From NCBI GenBank assembly GCA_913009755.1, contig CAJVWU010000026.1, positions 1 through 46,892 on the forward strand: 46,892 bases of DNA, written 5' to 3'. Shown piece after piece: positions 25,361-35,900 of this stretch (within the stretch, counting starts at the first letter, position 1; each line of letters starts with the position of its first letter). Source of the stretch: an uncultured Bacteroidia bacterium. Its GTDB lineage: Bacteria > Bacteroidota > Bacteroidia > Bacteroidales > F082. The translations under genes and the position numbers were made by a program. Under the pieces are notes generated by a model, which saw only the letters and a program-made list of their open reading frames with translations, did no database searches and was not told the origin of the DNA.

Positions 25361-25640
25361 GTGCTTTAACAAAGTTTTCTTTCCGGATATCAGTGTTTTT
25401 TTACTAATTGAATTATAGGTATTCTTTACATTCGGCAGCTTTATCTCTTATCTTTTTTTAAAATTGTTGATTTTAAAGACGAATATATAAATATTTAATC
25501 AATCTATGCCTTTAAAAAGGGGGAAAGTTTAAAAGTATTGCTATCTTTGAATAGTGAAAAACTGCTACCTATAACAACTATTAAAATTAACCAGGATTTG
25601 GAAAAAATTATTATATACCTGAAAAGCCATCAGATACTAT

Positions 25641-25880
25641 TTGCATAAAAAAAAGCAAAATGAGAATACTGGAGAATGGATTGAAAAAGTGGAGGTTTCA
25701 AACTTCTTCCCCGAAGATTGGTCAATAGCAAGAACTTTTTGGGAATGTAATTATGCTTATCAAAATAAAGTGTTTGATTCAGGGAAAACATATTACTCGG
25801 AAACTATAAGTGGAATTAAAGTAAAATTTATAATAGACCAAGAAAATAAAGTGATAACATTTTATCCGGAAATTGATTAA
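25641..25880 (+). CDS. Small protein, possible C-terminal toxin fragment (EndoU-like)
   Basis: The reading frame begins at a TTG and gives 79 residues. The pattern VEVSNFFPEDWS, IARTFWECNYAYQNKVF and ISGIKVKFIIDQENKVITFYPE resembles, from memory, the C-terminal part of bacterial EndoU-type RNase toxins carried by polymorphic secreted proteins. The frame is closed by a TGA 21 bases upstream (25620-25622). No signal peptide or delivery domain is visible, so it may be a displaced toxin tip. A plain small hypothetical protein is the alternative. The surrounding gaps (25361-25640 and 25881-26006) show nothing else. Confidence 0.4.
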   Translation: MHKKKQNENTGEWIEKVEVSNFFPEDWSIARTFWECNYAYQNKVFDSGKTYYSETISGIKVKFIIDQENKVITFYPEID

Positions 25881-26006
25881 TAAAACGTACTGCACACAAT
25901 AATAGCTCATGCTGAAAAGATGGTGATAAGTTAGTCGTGTTCAAGATTTCAGATCATCAGTAAATGATAAAAAGCCGCTGCTGCCTGGACAAACTCACAA
26001 AAATTC

Positions 26007-27023
26007 TCAAAACCTGCTTTTGGAATAAGGTGTTAAATCCTGGCTGGCAAAATCACCGTCAAGGTATTTAAAATAACCGGCCATGGCAATCATGGCAGCA
26101 TTGTCGGTGCTGTATTCAAAGTCGGGAATATAGACTTTCCACCCCAGCTCATCTGATGCCTGACGCAATGTTGCCCGCAGTGCCGAATTGGCCGAAACAC
26201 CTCCGGCGATGGCCACCTCACTTATTCCGGTTTCGCGGACAGCCCTTTTTAGTTTATTCATCAAAATACGGATGATGGTCTGCTGGATGGATGCCGAAAG
26301 GTCGGCTTTGTGTTTTTCAATAAACTGCCCATCCTCTTTCAACCGGTCGCGCAGGAAATAAAGAAATGAAGTTTTTAATCCGCTAAAACTGTAATTCAAT
26401 CCCTGCATACTCGATTCGGGAAAATGAAAAGCACCGGGATTTCCTGATTTCGCCAGCTTGTCAATTTCCGGCCCGCCGGGATAGGGCAGCCCCATGATCT
26501 TTGCCGCTTTGTCGAATGCTTCGCCGGCGGCATCGTCAATGGTAGTCCCGATCACCTTCATCTCCGAAGGGCTGTCAACCCGTACAATCTGGGTGTGTCC
26601 GCCCGAAACCGTCAGACAAAGAAAAGGGAGGGAAGGTGTTTCCTTGTCCGGTTTATCTTTTATAAAGTGGCTGAGGATATGGGCTTTAAGATGATCCACC
26701 TCGATAATCGGAATACCCAGCCCCATGGCAAATGCTTTGCTGAAAGAGGTCCCGACAAGTAATGAACCCAAAAGTCCCGGGCCGCGTGTAAAAGCTACCG
26801 CGTTCAACTGATTTTTGGTTATTTTTGCTTTATGAAGCGCTACCTCAACCACCGGAATGATATTTTGCTGGTGGGCACGCGAGGCCAGTTCGGGGACAAC
26901 ACCGCCAAAAGTCCGGTGAACATCCTGATTGGCAATGACATTGGACAATACACGGGTGTCCTCCAGCACAGCGGCCGAGGTGTCGTCACATGAAGATTCG
27001 ATGCCTAAAATACAGATACTCAT
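26007..27023 (-). CDS. tsaD: tRNA threonylcarbamoyladenosine synthase subunit TsaD
   Basis: The 338-residue enzyme transfers the threonylcarbamoyl group to A37 of tRNAs that read ANN codons. It shows the ASKHA fold signatures: ILGIESSCDDTSAAV (5-19), the metal-binding HLKAHILSH (about 112-120), VSGGHTQIV and the late AIAGGVSANSALR. Length and motifs are standard for a housekeeping copy. Its ATG (27021-27023) directly abuts the proposed start of the divergent TamB-like gene. Confidence 0.97.
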   Translation of the reverse strand: MSICILGIESSCDDTSAAVLEDTRVLSNVIANQDVHRTFGGVVPELASRAHQQNIIPVVEVALHKAKITKNQLNAVAFTRGPGLLGSLLVGTSFSKAFAMGLGIPIIEVDHLKAHILSHFIKDKPDKETPSLPFLCLTVSGGHTQIVRVDSPSEMKVIGTTIDDAAGEAFDKAAKIMGLPYPGGPEIDKLAKSGNPGAFHFPESSMQGLNYSFSGLKTSFLYFLRDRLKEDGQFIEKHKADLSASIQQTIIRILMNKLKRAVRETGISEVAIAGGVSANSALRATLRQASDELGWKVYIPDFEYSTDNAAMIAMAGYFKYLDGDFASQDLTPYSKSRF

Positions 27024-30000
27024 TTGGAAGAGTTAACGGACAGCAAAAGTAATCATTCGGACAACAACATCCGGAAGACGGATAAACCGGCAGATGGAAC
27101 GGGCAAGAATGGCCATGACAGGGATTTGTTAACGGGACAGGAAAAGCCTCCCCGGAAAAAATTTCTGCGCCGGCTGTTTTCCATATTGTTTAATCTTTTA
27201 CTGGTCATCATTCTTATTCCCCCCTTACTGGCTTTTCTTTTCCGCAGCCCGGAAATCCAGACGCTTTCAGGCCGTTTGGTTACTTCTTTAATGTCGGATT
27301 ATCTGAAAATTGATGCAAAAGTTGATGCCATAAAAATAGATTTCCGGACGGGGATCACACTGAAAGGGTTAACGCTGAATGACCAAAGGGGGAACCCGAT
27401 CATTGCAGTTAAAGAGCTAAAGGCAAAGCCTGTTTACCTCGACTTTGGTATTTTTGGACTGGTGTTTTCAAAACTGGAACTGGACGGGGCTGTTTTCAGG
27501 TATGCCCGCTATAAAGGGGATAAAGAGTATAACCTGAAAATGTTGATAAACAGGTTCAGTCCACCCGATTCCATCCGAAGCGGTGGTCAATTTAAACTCA
27601 ATGCACGAAAACTGATACTGAAAAATTCCAGGTTTTGGTTTTATGACGAGCAAAGGCATTTTGCTGACACTTCGGGAATGAATTATACCAATATCCTTTT
27701 TGACAGCATCAACCTAACGGCGACACGATTTCATATTGTTAACGATTCGCTAAACTTTTATATTGACAGTCTTTCAACCGTTGAAAGGTCAGGCATCAGG
27801 ATTTCAAAATTATCCACTGCATTCAGCATCAGCAGTTCGGGTCTTCATGCCAAAGGGTTATTGCTGAATTTTGACAACAGCCATTTTGATCTTGACCTGG
27901 ATTTTAATTATCATACCTGGCTTGCGTACGCTTCCTTTATTGATTCGGTTGAAATGGTTGCCGACATCCGGCCATCCGAAGTCATGATATCCGATTTGTC
28001 TTATTTTAACAAGATCATGGCAGAAATGCCTAATAAAGTAGGTATTACGGGAAAAGTCAGGGGGCCGGTGAGCAACATGAAAGGGCAGGGGATAAGGATT
28101 CATTACGGAAAAAAAACACGGCTGGCACTGGATGGCCGTATCAAAGGCCTGCCCGACTTTTTCAGTGCTTACATAACGGCCGATATTCGTGAAATGACCA
28201 CCACCCCTTGTGAACTGAAAAGTTTTAGCCTGCCTGTAAAAGAAAAGTTTATTGACGTGAGCCCTTATTTGGATTGTCATGATTTTATTAAAGGTTCACT
28301 GAAATTTGAGGGATATTATAATAAATTTAGTGCGGACCTGGCTTTACAGGATCATGTCGGAGATGTGGAAGCCAATGTTCAATTTCTCCATGTTATTAAC
28401 GATACGGTCCATTTTACGGTTGCCCTGCAGGGCGATTATCAGCAATTGGGCAGGTTGTTGAAACAAGCGAACCTGCTGGGCAATGCCAAATTTGATATTC
28501 GACTGAAAGGGAACGGTCACACCTTTAATGATCTCTATCTTGAAAGCGCAGGTACACTTTATTCCTTCGACCTGGCCGGATACCGGTATAGCAGGATCCG
28601 GTATTTCGGTGAATATGAAAATGACTCGGCGTGGGGAGGCGTGGTTGTCGGGGACAAAAACCTCATGTTAAAAGCCAGTGCCCATGCCAGACTGGGAAAT
28701 CGCCCACTGATAAAACTCAATGCCGATTTGCGGCGGGCAAACCTGGATGACCTGAACCTGGGAATTATAAGGGACTTTGCCCTTTCTTCGATAATCAACC
28801 TGGAGATAAAAGGGATTGACCCCGACACCATGACCGGAAGATTGAACATGTACAATACCGTGCTTACTTTCGGAAAAGATTATTATAAAACCGATACAAT
28901 AACCGTATTGAAAAGCATTGATCCCAACGGGATACACCAATTACAACTCAAATCGGCCTTTGCCGACCTCAGCCTGAAAGGAAAATATTATATTTCCACT
29001 TTTCCCGAAAGGGTGGTCAGCCTCCTCGACCATTATTTTAATGCTATTCCGATGGATACTGCGGCTGTTTATCCTCCGGGCGAATATGCTGTGCTGAACG
29101 CTACTCTTAAACGGGATGACCTGATTGCCGAGCAGTTTGTCCCGGGCCTTACTATTACGGATGCCCAACCGTTTCAACTTCACTTTAATTTCGATCAAAA
29201 CAATATGGCCACCATGCTGGGCATAGGAAAGATAACTTACAAGGGGATTGATTTCAGAAACAACCGGTTTAAGATTTCTACAAATAACGGGCGGCTGGGT
29301 ATTGATTATCAAAATGATTATACTATCATGCGTGACAGTACTGCTGAGAATAAACAAGTGTTCGGGCTGGATAACTTGTCGTTTAGGCTGGAAGCCGGTG
29401 ATGACAGTTTGAATTACGGGTTGTTTTGGAGAAATCGTGACACTTTGTTGACAAATACCGGTGATATCGCCGGAACGTTCGTTTCAAGGGACGGGTGTTC
29501 CGTTTTCAGAATTGGAAAAATGGATGTGGTCATCAACGATACGCTTTGGACGATAAACAGGGGAAACCGGATTGTGGATGACAGCACGGGGGTAAGTTTT
29601 GAAAAATGGAATCTATTCGGCGGTACATCGAAAATGGGTCTGTCCGGAAATTACCCGCAACACAACGGCGATACCCTGAAAGTGGAATTTAATCATTGGA
29701 ACCTTTCAAATTTCGATATGCTGACCGCACTGTGGAATTTTGATGTTGACGGCACCTTAAACGGTGATATGGAATTTTCTAAAATAAAAAACAATACGGC
29801 CTTTATCAGCAACATAAAAATAGATTCGTTATTTCTTAATAAAGTTTATCTCGGTGATGTCAGTATGTTAAATACCTGGAACAATGATCTTAACGGCATT
29901 AAATTGTATTCAAGTATCGTGCGTAAAGGAACATCGGGCGGCGCAAAGGTTGTTTCGATTGACGGGAATTATTTCCCCTTTAGAAATGAAAATGTTTTCG

Positions 30001-31631
30001 ATTTGTCTTTGTCCTTTAACCGGTTTAAAATAAAAGCGGTGGAAAATTTCTTTTCCTATTTGGTTTCTGATGTTGAAGGGGTGGCATCGGGTGAACTTGA
30101 GCTAAAGGGATCACCTGATAAACCGGTACTGACAGGTTACGTTGATACACACCGTACAGCCATGAGGATCAATTACCTGAACACAAAATATTCTTTCTCC
30201 AATGTGATCAACTTCGAACCGGATGGAATTAACTTTGATAAACTTGTAATTTATGACACCCTGGGAAATTCAGCCAAAGTAAACGGAAGCCTGAAATATG
30301 AGTATTTTAAAAACGCCCGGTTTGATGTTAACATCAGTACAGACCGGCTCCTGTTTTTTAATACGACACGGAAGATGAACGACTTGTATTACGGTACGGC
30401 CATCACCTCGGGAAACATACATTTGAGCGGTAGCCCTTCCAAACTTCATCTTGACATGAATGTGAAAACACAGCAAGGCACAAATGTCAACCTCCCCATG
30501 GATTATTCGGTAGAGATATCCGACAAGGATTATATTGTTTTTGTTCAGCATCAGGATACCCTTGCTGCCAAACCAAAGGGAATAGAAAAAAATGTTGAAA
30601 AAAAAGAGGGCAAACAGGAGTATGATATTCGTTTGGGTATGCAAATTACACCGGAAGCGAAAGTATCCATCTTTCTGCCATCGGATGTGGGGAAGATAGA
30701 ATCGCAAGGTCATGGGGACCTTGTTTTAAAAGCCAATTCCAATGGTGATTTCAGCCTGGTTGGTGATTATATTGTTTCGGAAGGGATGTTTAACTTTTCA
30801 CTGGGCAACCTGATATCAAAACGCTTTGAACTGGTGAGGGGCGGGCGTATCTCCTGGACAGGAAACCCTTATGAAGGCATTGTGGACATCAAAGGCCTGT
30901 ATAAAGTAAAAACAAGCCTGAAAAGCCTGGGTATCGTCATTGATTCTTCTGCAAACTTCAGGAATAAGGTTACGGTTAATTGTTATGTTATCCTGAAAAA
31001 CCGTTTGATGAACCCGGATATCCGTTTCGAGATTTTGATGCCCGAACTTGACCCGGATTTAAAGCGGCTGGTCTATGCCCAGCTTGACACGACCAACCAG
31101 GCCATGATGAACGAGCAAATGATATCGCTGCTGGTGCTGGGAACATTCAGTTATAGTAATGCGGCAAACATAAGCCTCAGTTCTTCTTACTATGCCGTCC
31201 TGTCAAACCAGTTAAGCAGCATCTTGTCAAAAATCAGTAAAGATGTGGATATCGGGGTGAATTATAAACCAGGGGACGCCGTATCCCAGGAAGAATTTGA
31301 GGTCGCTTTGTCAACACAATTCTTAAATGACCGGCTGACCATTGAAGGACACTTTGGTATGACGTATGACCGGTCGAACCAGAATGCAAGTAATATTGTC
31401 GGTGATGTTGACCTGAGTTATGCCCTCACCGAGGATGGGCGCTGGTTATTGAAAGCTTATAACCACTCCAATGTCAATTCATGGTACAATTACAGTTCTT
31501 ATGAAAAAGTATCCCCCTATACCCAGGGGGTTGGTATTGCCTACCGGAAAGATTTTACCAATATTGCCGAATTCTTCCGAAGGAGCAGGCCGAAAAAACA
31601 GAAAAAGAAGAAAAAAGAAAATAAAGATTAA
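27024..31631 (+). CDS. TamB-like translocation/assembly protein (DUF490)
   Basis: The 1535-residue protein has one N-terminal membrane segment (LFSILFNLLLVIILIPPLLAF, about 50-70) after a charged cytoplasmic tail. A very long periplasmic region of repeating amphipathic beta strands follows, then a C-terminal DUF490-like end (DVDIGVNYKPGDAVSQEEFEVALSTQFLNDRLTIEG). TamB/AsmA-like proteins bridge the inner and outer membrane and move lipids or help insert outer membrane proteins. No ATG precedes the membrane segment. The TTG at 27024, which touches the tsaD start, is the likeliest start, and a later TTG near 27126 is possible. A secreted protein gene follows after 12 bp. Confidence 0.85.
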   Translation: MEELTDSKSNHSDNNIRKTDKPADGTGKNGHDRDLLTGQEKPPRKKFLRRLFSILFNLLLVIILIPPLLAFLFRSPEIQTLSGRLVTSLMSDYLKIDAKVDAIKIDFRTGITLKGLTLNDQRGNPIIAVKELKAKPVYLDFGIFGLVFSKLELDGAVFRYARYKGDKEYNLKMLINRFSPPDSIRSGGQFKLNARKLILKNSRFWFYDEQRHFADTSGMNYTNILFDSINLTATRFHIVNDSLNFYIDSLSTVERSGIRISKLSTAFSISSSGLHAKGLLLNFDNSHFDLDLDFNYHTWLAYASFIDSVEMVADIRPSEVMISDLSYFNKIMAEMPNKVGITGKVRGPVSNMKGQGIRIHYGKKTRLALDGRIKGLPDFFSAYITADIREMTTTPCELKSFSLPVKEKFIDVSPYLDCHDFIKGSLKFEGYYNKFSADLALQDHVGDVEANVQFLHVINDTVHFTVALQGDYQQLGRLLKQANLLGNAKFDIRLKGNGHTFNDLYLESAGTLYSFDLAGYRYSRIRYFGEYENDSAWGGVVVGDKNLMLKASAHARLGNRPLIKLNADLRRANLDDLNLGIIRDFALSSIINLEIKGIDPDTMTGRLNMYNTVLTFGKDYYKTDTITVLKSIDPNGIHQLQLKSAFADLSLKGKYYISTFPERVVSLLDHYFNAIPMDTAAVYPPGEYAVLNATLKRDDLIAEQFVPGLTITDAQPFQLHFNFDQNNMATMLGIGKITYKGIDFRNNRFKISTNNGRLGIDYQNDYTIMRDSTAENKQVFGLDNLSFRLEAGDDSLNYGLFWRNRDTLLTNTGDIAGTFVSRDGCSVFRIGKMDVVINDTLWTINRGNRIVDDSTGVSFEKWNLFGGTSKMGLSGNYPQHNGDTLKVEFNHWNLSNFDMLTALWNFDVDGTLNGDMEFSKIKNNTAFISNIKIDSLFLNKVYLGDVSMLNTWNNDLNGIKLYSSIVRKGTSGGAKVVSIDGNYFPFRNENVFDLSLSFNRFKIKAVENFFSYLVSDVEGVASGELELKGSPDKPVLTGYVDTHRTAMRINYLNTKYSFSNVINFEPDGINFDKLVIYDTLGNSAKVNGSLKYEYFKNARFDVNISTDRLLFFNTTRKMNDLYYGTAITSGNIHLSGSPSKLHLDMNVKTQQGTNVNLPMDYSVEISDKDYIVFVQHQDTLAAKPKGIEKNVEKKEGKQEYDIRLGMQITPEAKVSIFLPSDVGKIESQGHGDLVLKANSNGDFSLVGDYIVSEGMFNFSLGNLISKRFELVRGGRISWTGNPYEGIVDIKGLYKVKTSLKSLGIVIDSSANFRNKVTVNCYVILKNRLMNPDIRFEILMPELDPDLKRLVYAQLDTTNQAMMNEQMISLLVLGTFSYSNAANISLSSSYYAVLSNQLSSILSKISKDVDIGVNYKPGDAVSQEEFEVALSTQFLNDRLTIEGHFGMTYDRSNQNASNIVGDVDLSYALTEDGRWLLKAYNHSNVNSWYNYSSYEKVSPYTQGVGIAYRKDFTNIAEFFRRSRPKKQKKKKKENKD

Positions 31632-31643
31632 TTTTGTAATCAC

Positions 31644-32717
31644 ATGAAACTACCAATTAAATACATTACCGCTATACTGGTTCTGATGATATCGGGAACC
31701 TGTCTGACTGCACAGATCACCGTTAACCAGGATGATATGCCTTCAACGGGCGATACGGTCAGGAAAAGAATGGCATTAAACTTTGAAAACTATGACTTTG
31801 AAAGTGCCGGCCCGGATTTTACCTGGGATTTTTCAGGTCTGATCCCCTTGTCGCAAACGGTTGATACTTTTTTGTCGGTAACAGAAACGCCTGTATTTTA
31901 TTGGCCTTTTTTTCTGTTTAGTGCCAACCTGGCTACTCCTGAGTTGGGTGATCTTCCTTTTCCTCAAATCCCTTTAACCGATGTGTTTACTTTTTTCAAC
32001 AACAAGTCGCCTGGATTTGATGATGTGGGGTTTGCCGCCACCCTTTATGGTGTTCCTCTGTCTTTTAAATATAACAATCCCGACAGGTTGTATGCTTTCC
32101 CGATGAATTTCGGTGATGTGGATTCTTCCCTTTCCGGCTTTCAGTTCGGGATTCCGGATGTAGGGTACATTATGGTGCAAAAGAAACGGGTAAACACTGT
32201 GGATGGCTGGGGAACACTGATTACGCCTTACGGGATGTTTGATGTATTGCGCCAAAAATCGGTGGTGGACGAATACGACAGCATTTATCTTGACTCACTC
32301 AATGCGGGGGTGCCCGTTAACCGTCATTATATTGAATATAAATGGCTCGCAAAAAACGGTAAAGAACCCCTGTTGCAGGTTAACGATGATCTGATGAATT
32401 TTGTGGTTTATTATGTTGATTCGGTCCGAAACATACCCCTTGCTGTTCCGGAAGGACAAGTATCTGATGAATTTACAGTTAAGATTTATCCCAATCCGGC
32501 CGTTAACAGGTTTTGGGTTTGGAGTAAGGAGTTTGAAGTAGGGGAGGCAACCATAAAACTATTCGATCTGAACGGTAAAAGAATCTTTGAAAAACACATC
32601 CCGGCAGGAGAGGAAAATGTTAATTTTAATGTCAGCAATTTGAAAAGCGGAGTGTATTTGTGTGTGATAGAAACAAAAAAACAGTTGGTAATGAAGAAAT
32701 TGATAATTAAAAAATAA
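31644..32717 (+). CDS. Type IX secretion sorting-domain protein of unknown function
   Basis: The 357-residue protein has a signal peptide (LPIKYITAILVLMISGTCLTAQ, cleaved near residue 23). It ends with a type A sorting domain: VKIYPNPAVNRFWVW (about 280-294), TIKLFDLNGKRIFEKHI, LKSGVYLCVIETKKQLVMKKLIIKK. It should therefore be exported and delivered to the surface by the type IX system. The middle (about 24-270) shows a beta-rich fold I do not recognise. It follows the TamB-like gene by 12 bp and may share its transcript. Confidence 0.85.
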   Translation: MKLPIKYITAILVLMISGTCLTAQITVNQDDMPSTGDTVRKRMALNFENYDFESAGPDFTWDFSGLIPLSQTVDTFLSVTETPVFYWPFFLFSANLATPELGDLPFPQIPLTDVFTFFNNKSPGFDDVGFAATLYGVPLSFKYNNPDRLYAFPMNFGDVDSSLSGFQFGIPDVGYIMVQKKRVNTVDGWGTLITPYGMFDVLRQKSVVDEYDSIYLDSLNAGVPVNRHYIEYKWLAKNGKEPLLQVNDDLMNFVVYYVDSVRNIPLAVPEGQVSDEFTVKIYPNPAVNRFWVWSKEFEVGEATIKLFDLNGKRIFEKHIPAGEENVNFNVSNLKSGVYLCVIETKKQLVMKKLIIKK

Positions 32718-32730
32718 AATAAAAACGGCG

Positions 32731-32838
32731 GTCATTTCGACCCACCGTGCGTGGGCTTGTGCGATGGCTGGGAGAAATCTCCCGGGAACCAACCCTGTGC
32801 CTGGGAGATTCCTCCTCACTACGTTCGTTCGGAATGAC
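32731..32838. repeat. Composite inverted-repeat element
   Basis: GTCATTTCGA (32731-32740) pairs with TTCGGAATGAC (32828-32838) at the outer ends with one mismatch. Inside, GAAATCTCCCGGG and CCTGGGAGATTCC form a second imperfect stem. The right half (ACGTTCGTTCGGAATGAC) is a common intergenic repeat type in Bacteroidetes. It may act as a transcript-end hairpin between the secreted protein gene and the helicase gene. Confidence 0.6.
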
Positions 32839-32912
32839 AACCACCACAACAATGAACAACCACCGCAATACGCCCGCAGAACAAATGACCGATTCAACCA
32901 ATCATCCAAAAA

Positions 32913-35900
32913 ATGCCCCTTATAATCTATAAATCTTCAGCCGGTTCGGGAAAAACGACCACCCTGGTTAATGAATACCTTAAAATCACATTAAGGAAAC
33001 CGGGAAATTTCAGGCATGTTTTGGCCATTACCTTCACCAATAAAGCCGCAAACGAAATGAAGATGAGGATATTGACGGCACTTGATGAAATAGCTAACGG
33101 GTTGGCCTGGGAAAAAGGCGAATACAAAAACCTGTTCCCGGAACTAAATATGGATAAGGAAACCACCCGGTCCGCAGCAAAACAACTTCAAACACTCATC
33201 CTCCACAATTACGACGAGTTTGCTGTCAGCACAATTGATGCCTTTGTACACCGTATCATCCGCACATTTGCAACCGATGTTAAACTACCGCAGAACTTTG
33301 AGGTGGTGATTGACAGGGATGATATCGTGCCCGACATCGTTGCCGAACTGTTCGATAAAGTGGGTTCTGACAAAGCCTTGACGGATATCATGATTAACTT
33401 TGTGCTGTCACAGGCGGAAGAGGAAAAAAGTTTCGACCCCGGCAAACCGGTCAGGGAGTTTGTTGAAAAACAATTCAACGAGGACAGCTTTCAGTGGCTG
33501 CAAAAGATTGAGGACATTGAACCTGCAGAAATGCTGAAAATCATCAGGCAAATCAGGGAAAAGTATTCCACGCTTAAGGGGACAATAAAGAATATTGCCG
33601 GTGAAGCGGTAAACTTAATCAGCAGGAACAACTTGTACGAATCTGATTTTTACCGGGGCAGGAACGGAATAAGTGCATACTTTCATAAATGTTCGGTTTT
33701 AAAAGATGATAGTAATGTAAACCCTAATTCTTACATTAATACAACAATATCTGAAGACAAATGGATATCCGGAAAAGCTGACGCAACTGCCAAAAGAAGT
33801 ATTGGGAAAATCAAAGGGGAACTCACAAAAAGTTTTCAAAAGATTCAGCAAATAAAGGATGATTATTTATTGTTTAAAACTGTCTTTAAAAAGATATATG
33901 CCCTGGCCCTGGCCAGTGAAATACGTTCCCTTTTTGAGGAGTACACTTTCAGGACACAAAAAGTCCACATCTCTGAATTTAACAAACGCATCAGCAGCGA
34001 AATTGCCGGGCAACCCGTTCCTTTTATTTATGAAAGACTGGGCCGGCGTTATCGCTATTTTTTGATTGATGAGTTTCAGGATACCTCTGTCCTCCAGTGG
34101 CATAACCTGTTGCCACTCATCGAAGAATCGCTGGCCAACGGTTATTTCAATATGCTCGTCGGCGATGCCAAACAGGCCATCTACCGTTTTCGGAACGGGG
34201 AAGTGGAATTGTTTACAAGCCTCCCGGGGATTTACGGAAACGACGGGTCGGCCCTGATGAAGCAACGCGAACAGCAACTGAAAGCCGCACACCGCATTAA
34301 GTTAATCAAAGAGAACTGGCGGTCAAGGGAAGAAATAATCCGTTTCAACAACCGTTTTTTTGAAATAATTAAAAATGGGGACAACAATCGGATTAAGGCA
34401 ATCTACAAAGACCATGAACAGGTTGTCCCCCTGACTAAAAAGAATGTGGATGGGGGATATGTCTCCATTGAGTTCATTCAGGCCGATAATGCGAACGATT
34501 ACCGTCAAAAGCGACTGGACTATATTCTGAAAGATGTTAGAAGGCTAAAAGAAAACAGTTATAATAACAGGGACATCTGCGTGTTGTCCAATACCAATTC
34601 GGATGCCGGCCGGGTGGCTTCTTTTTTGCTAGAAAACGGCATTCCTGTTATCTCCCCCGAATCGCTCCTGCTCGAAAATTCAGCCGCTGTCAGGCTGGTT
34701 GTTGCCCTGCTGAAGCTTCTCCTCAATCCTTCCCTGTCCATTGTCCTGGCCGAAGTTGCCCAAAACCTGAAACTGGTAACAGACACCCTTGAAAACCCGG
34801 ATGTGTTTTTTAAATCATTTACAGGGCTGGCAAACCCGGATATTGATAAAGTATTTGAAAAAACGGGCCTTCGGCTTGATGCCGGTAATGCTTTGAACAA
34901 ACCGGTTTATGAGATTGTTGAAATGATGATCAGGGGACTGGAGTTGAATAAAGAAGTCAATATTTATCTTCAATACCTGCTCGATTTTGTGTTTGACGCC
35001 CATGAAAAGGGATTTTCCACGGTGAGTTCGTTTCTTGAACTTTGGGAGGAGAAAAAATCAAAAGCTTTTATTACCCTTAATCCCGAGGAAGATGCGGTTC
35101 AGGTGATGACTATCCACAAAGCCAAAGGGCTGAAGTTTGAAACTGTGATTGTGGACATAACAGGGGGCAGCAACCGGAATACAAAAAATGAAGTCTGGAC
35201 CGAAATCAACCTGCCGGGAATCAACGAATTGAAAGTGGCATTGTTGCCTACTGACCGCTCTGTGGCCAACGCAGGTTTCGAAAATATTTATCTTGAAGAA
35301 AAGGATAAAACGGAACTTGATTTTATCAATATGCTTTACGTTGCTTTTACCCGAACGGTGAGCGCCCTGTTTTTACCTGGTTATGAAGGGGGAAAGAATA
35401 AATTTTCAAAAAAGCTGAAAACTTTCCTTGAGGCTGAGAACCTTTACAATGAGGATCGGTCTGAGTATGATTTTGGCGTTTTGCCTGAAAAAGTACAAGG
35501 GTCTTTAAAAGACAAAAAAGAAAAAGAAGAAAATAAGATCAACCTTACAAAAATGATATCTTCATCCTGGGATGATCTGATAAAAGTGGCCCGGACCGAT
35601 GAGGTTTACTGGGAAGCCATTGACAGCAAACCCGCACGCACTTATGGAAAACTGGTACATGCCATGCTTGCCGAAATTTATTTTGCGGAGGATATCCCAA
35701 AGGTTGTCAATGCCTGGCGCTTTGCAGGAATTATTGATGAAAAGGAATCGGAAGAGGTGAGCAAATTATTAAACAGTATAGTAACTCATGAAAAATTGAA
35801 TTCCTTTTTTAGTAGAGGCGTGATCGTTAAAAATGAAACGGAACTGATTGATTTGGATGAAAAAACAAAAAACAAAAAATTCAGGCGTCCCGACCGGGTA

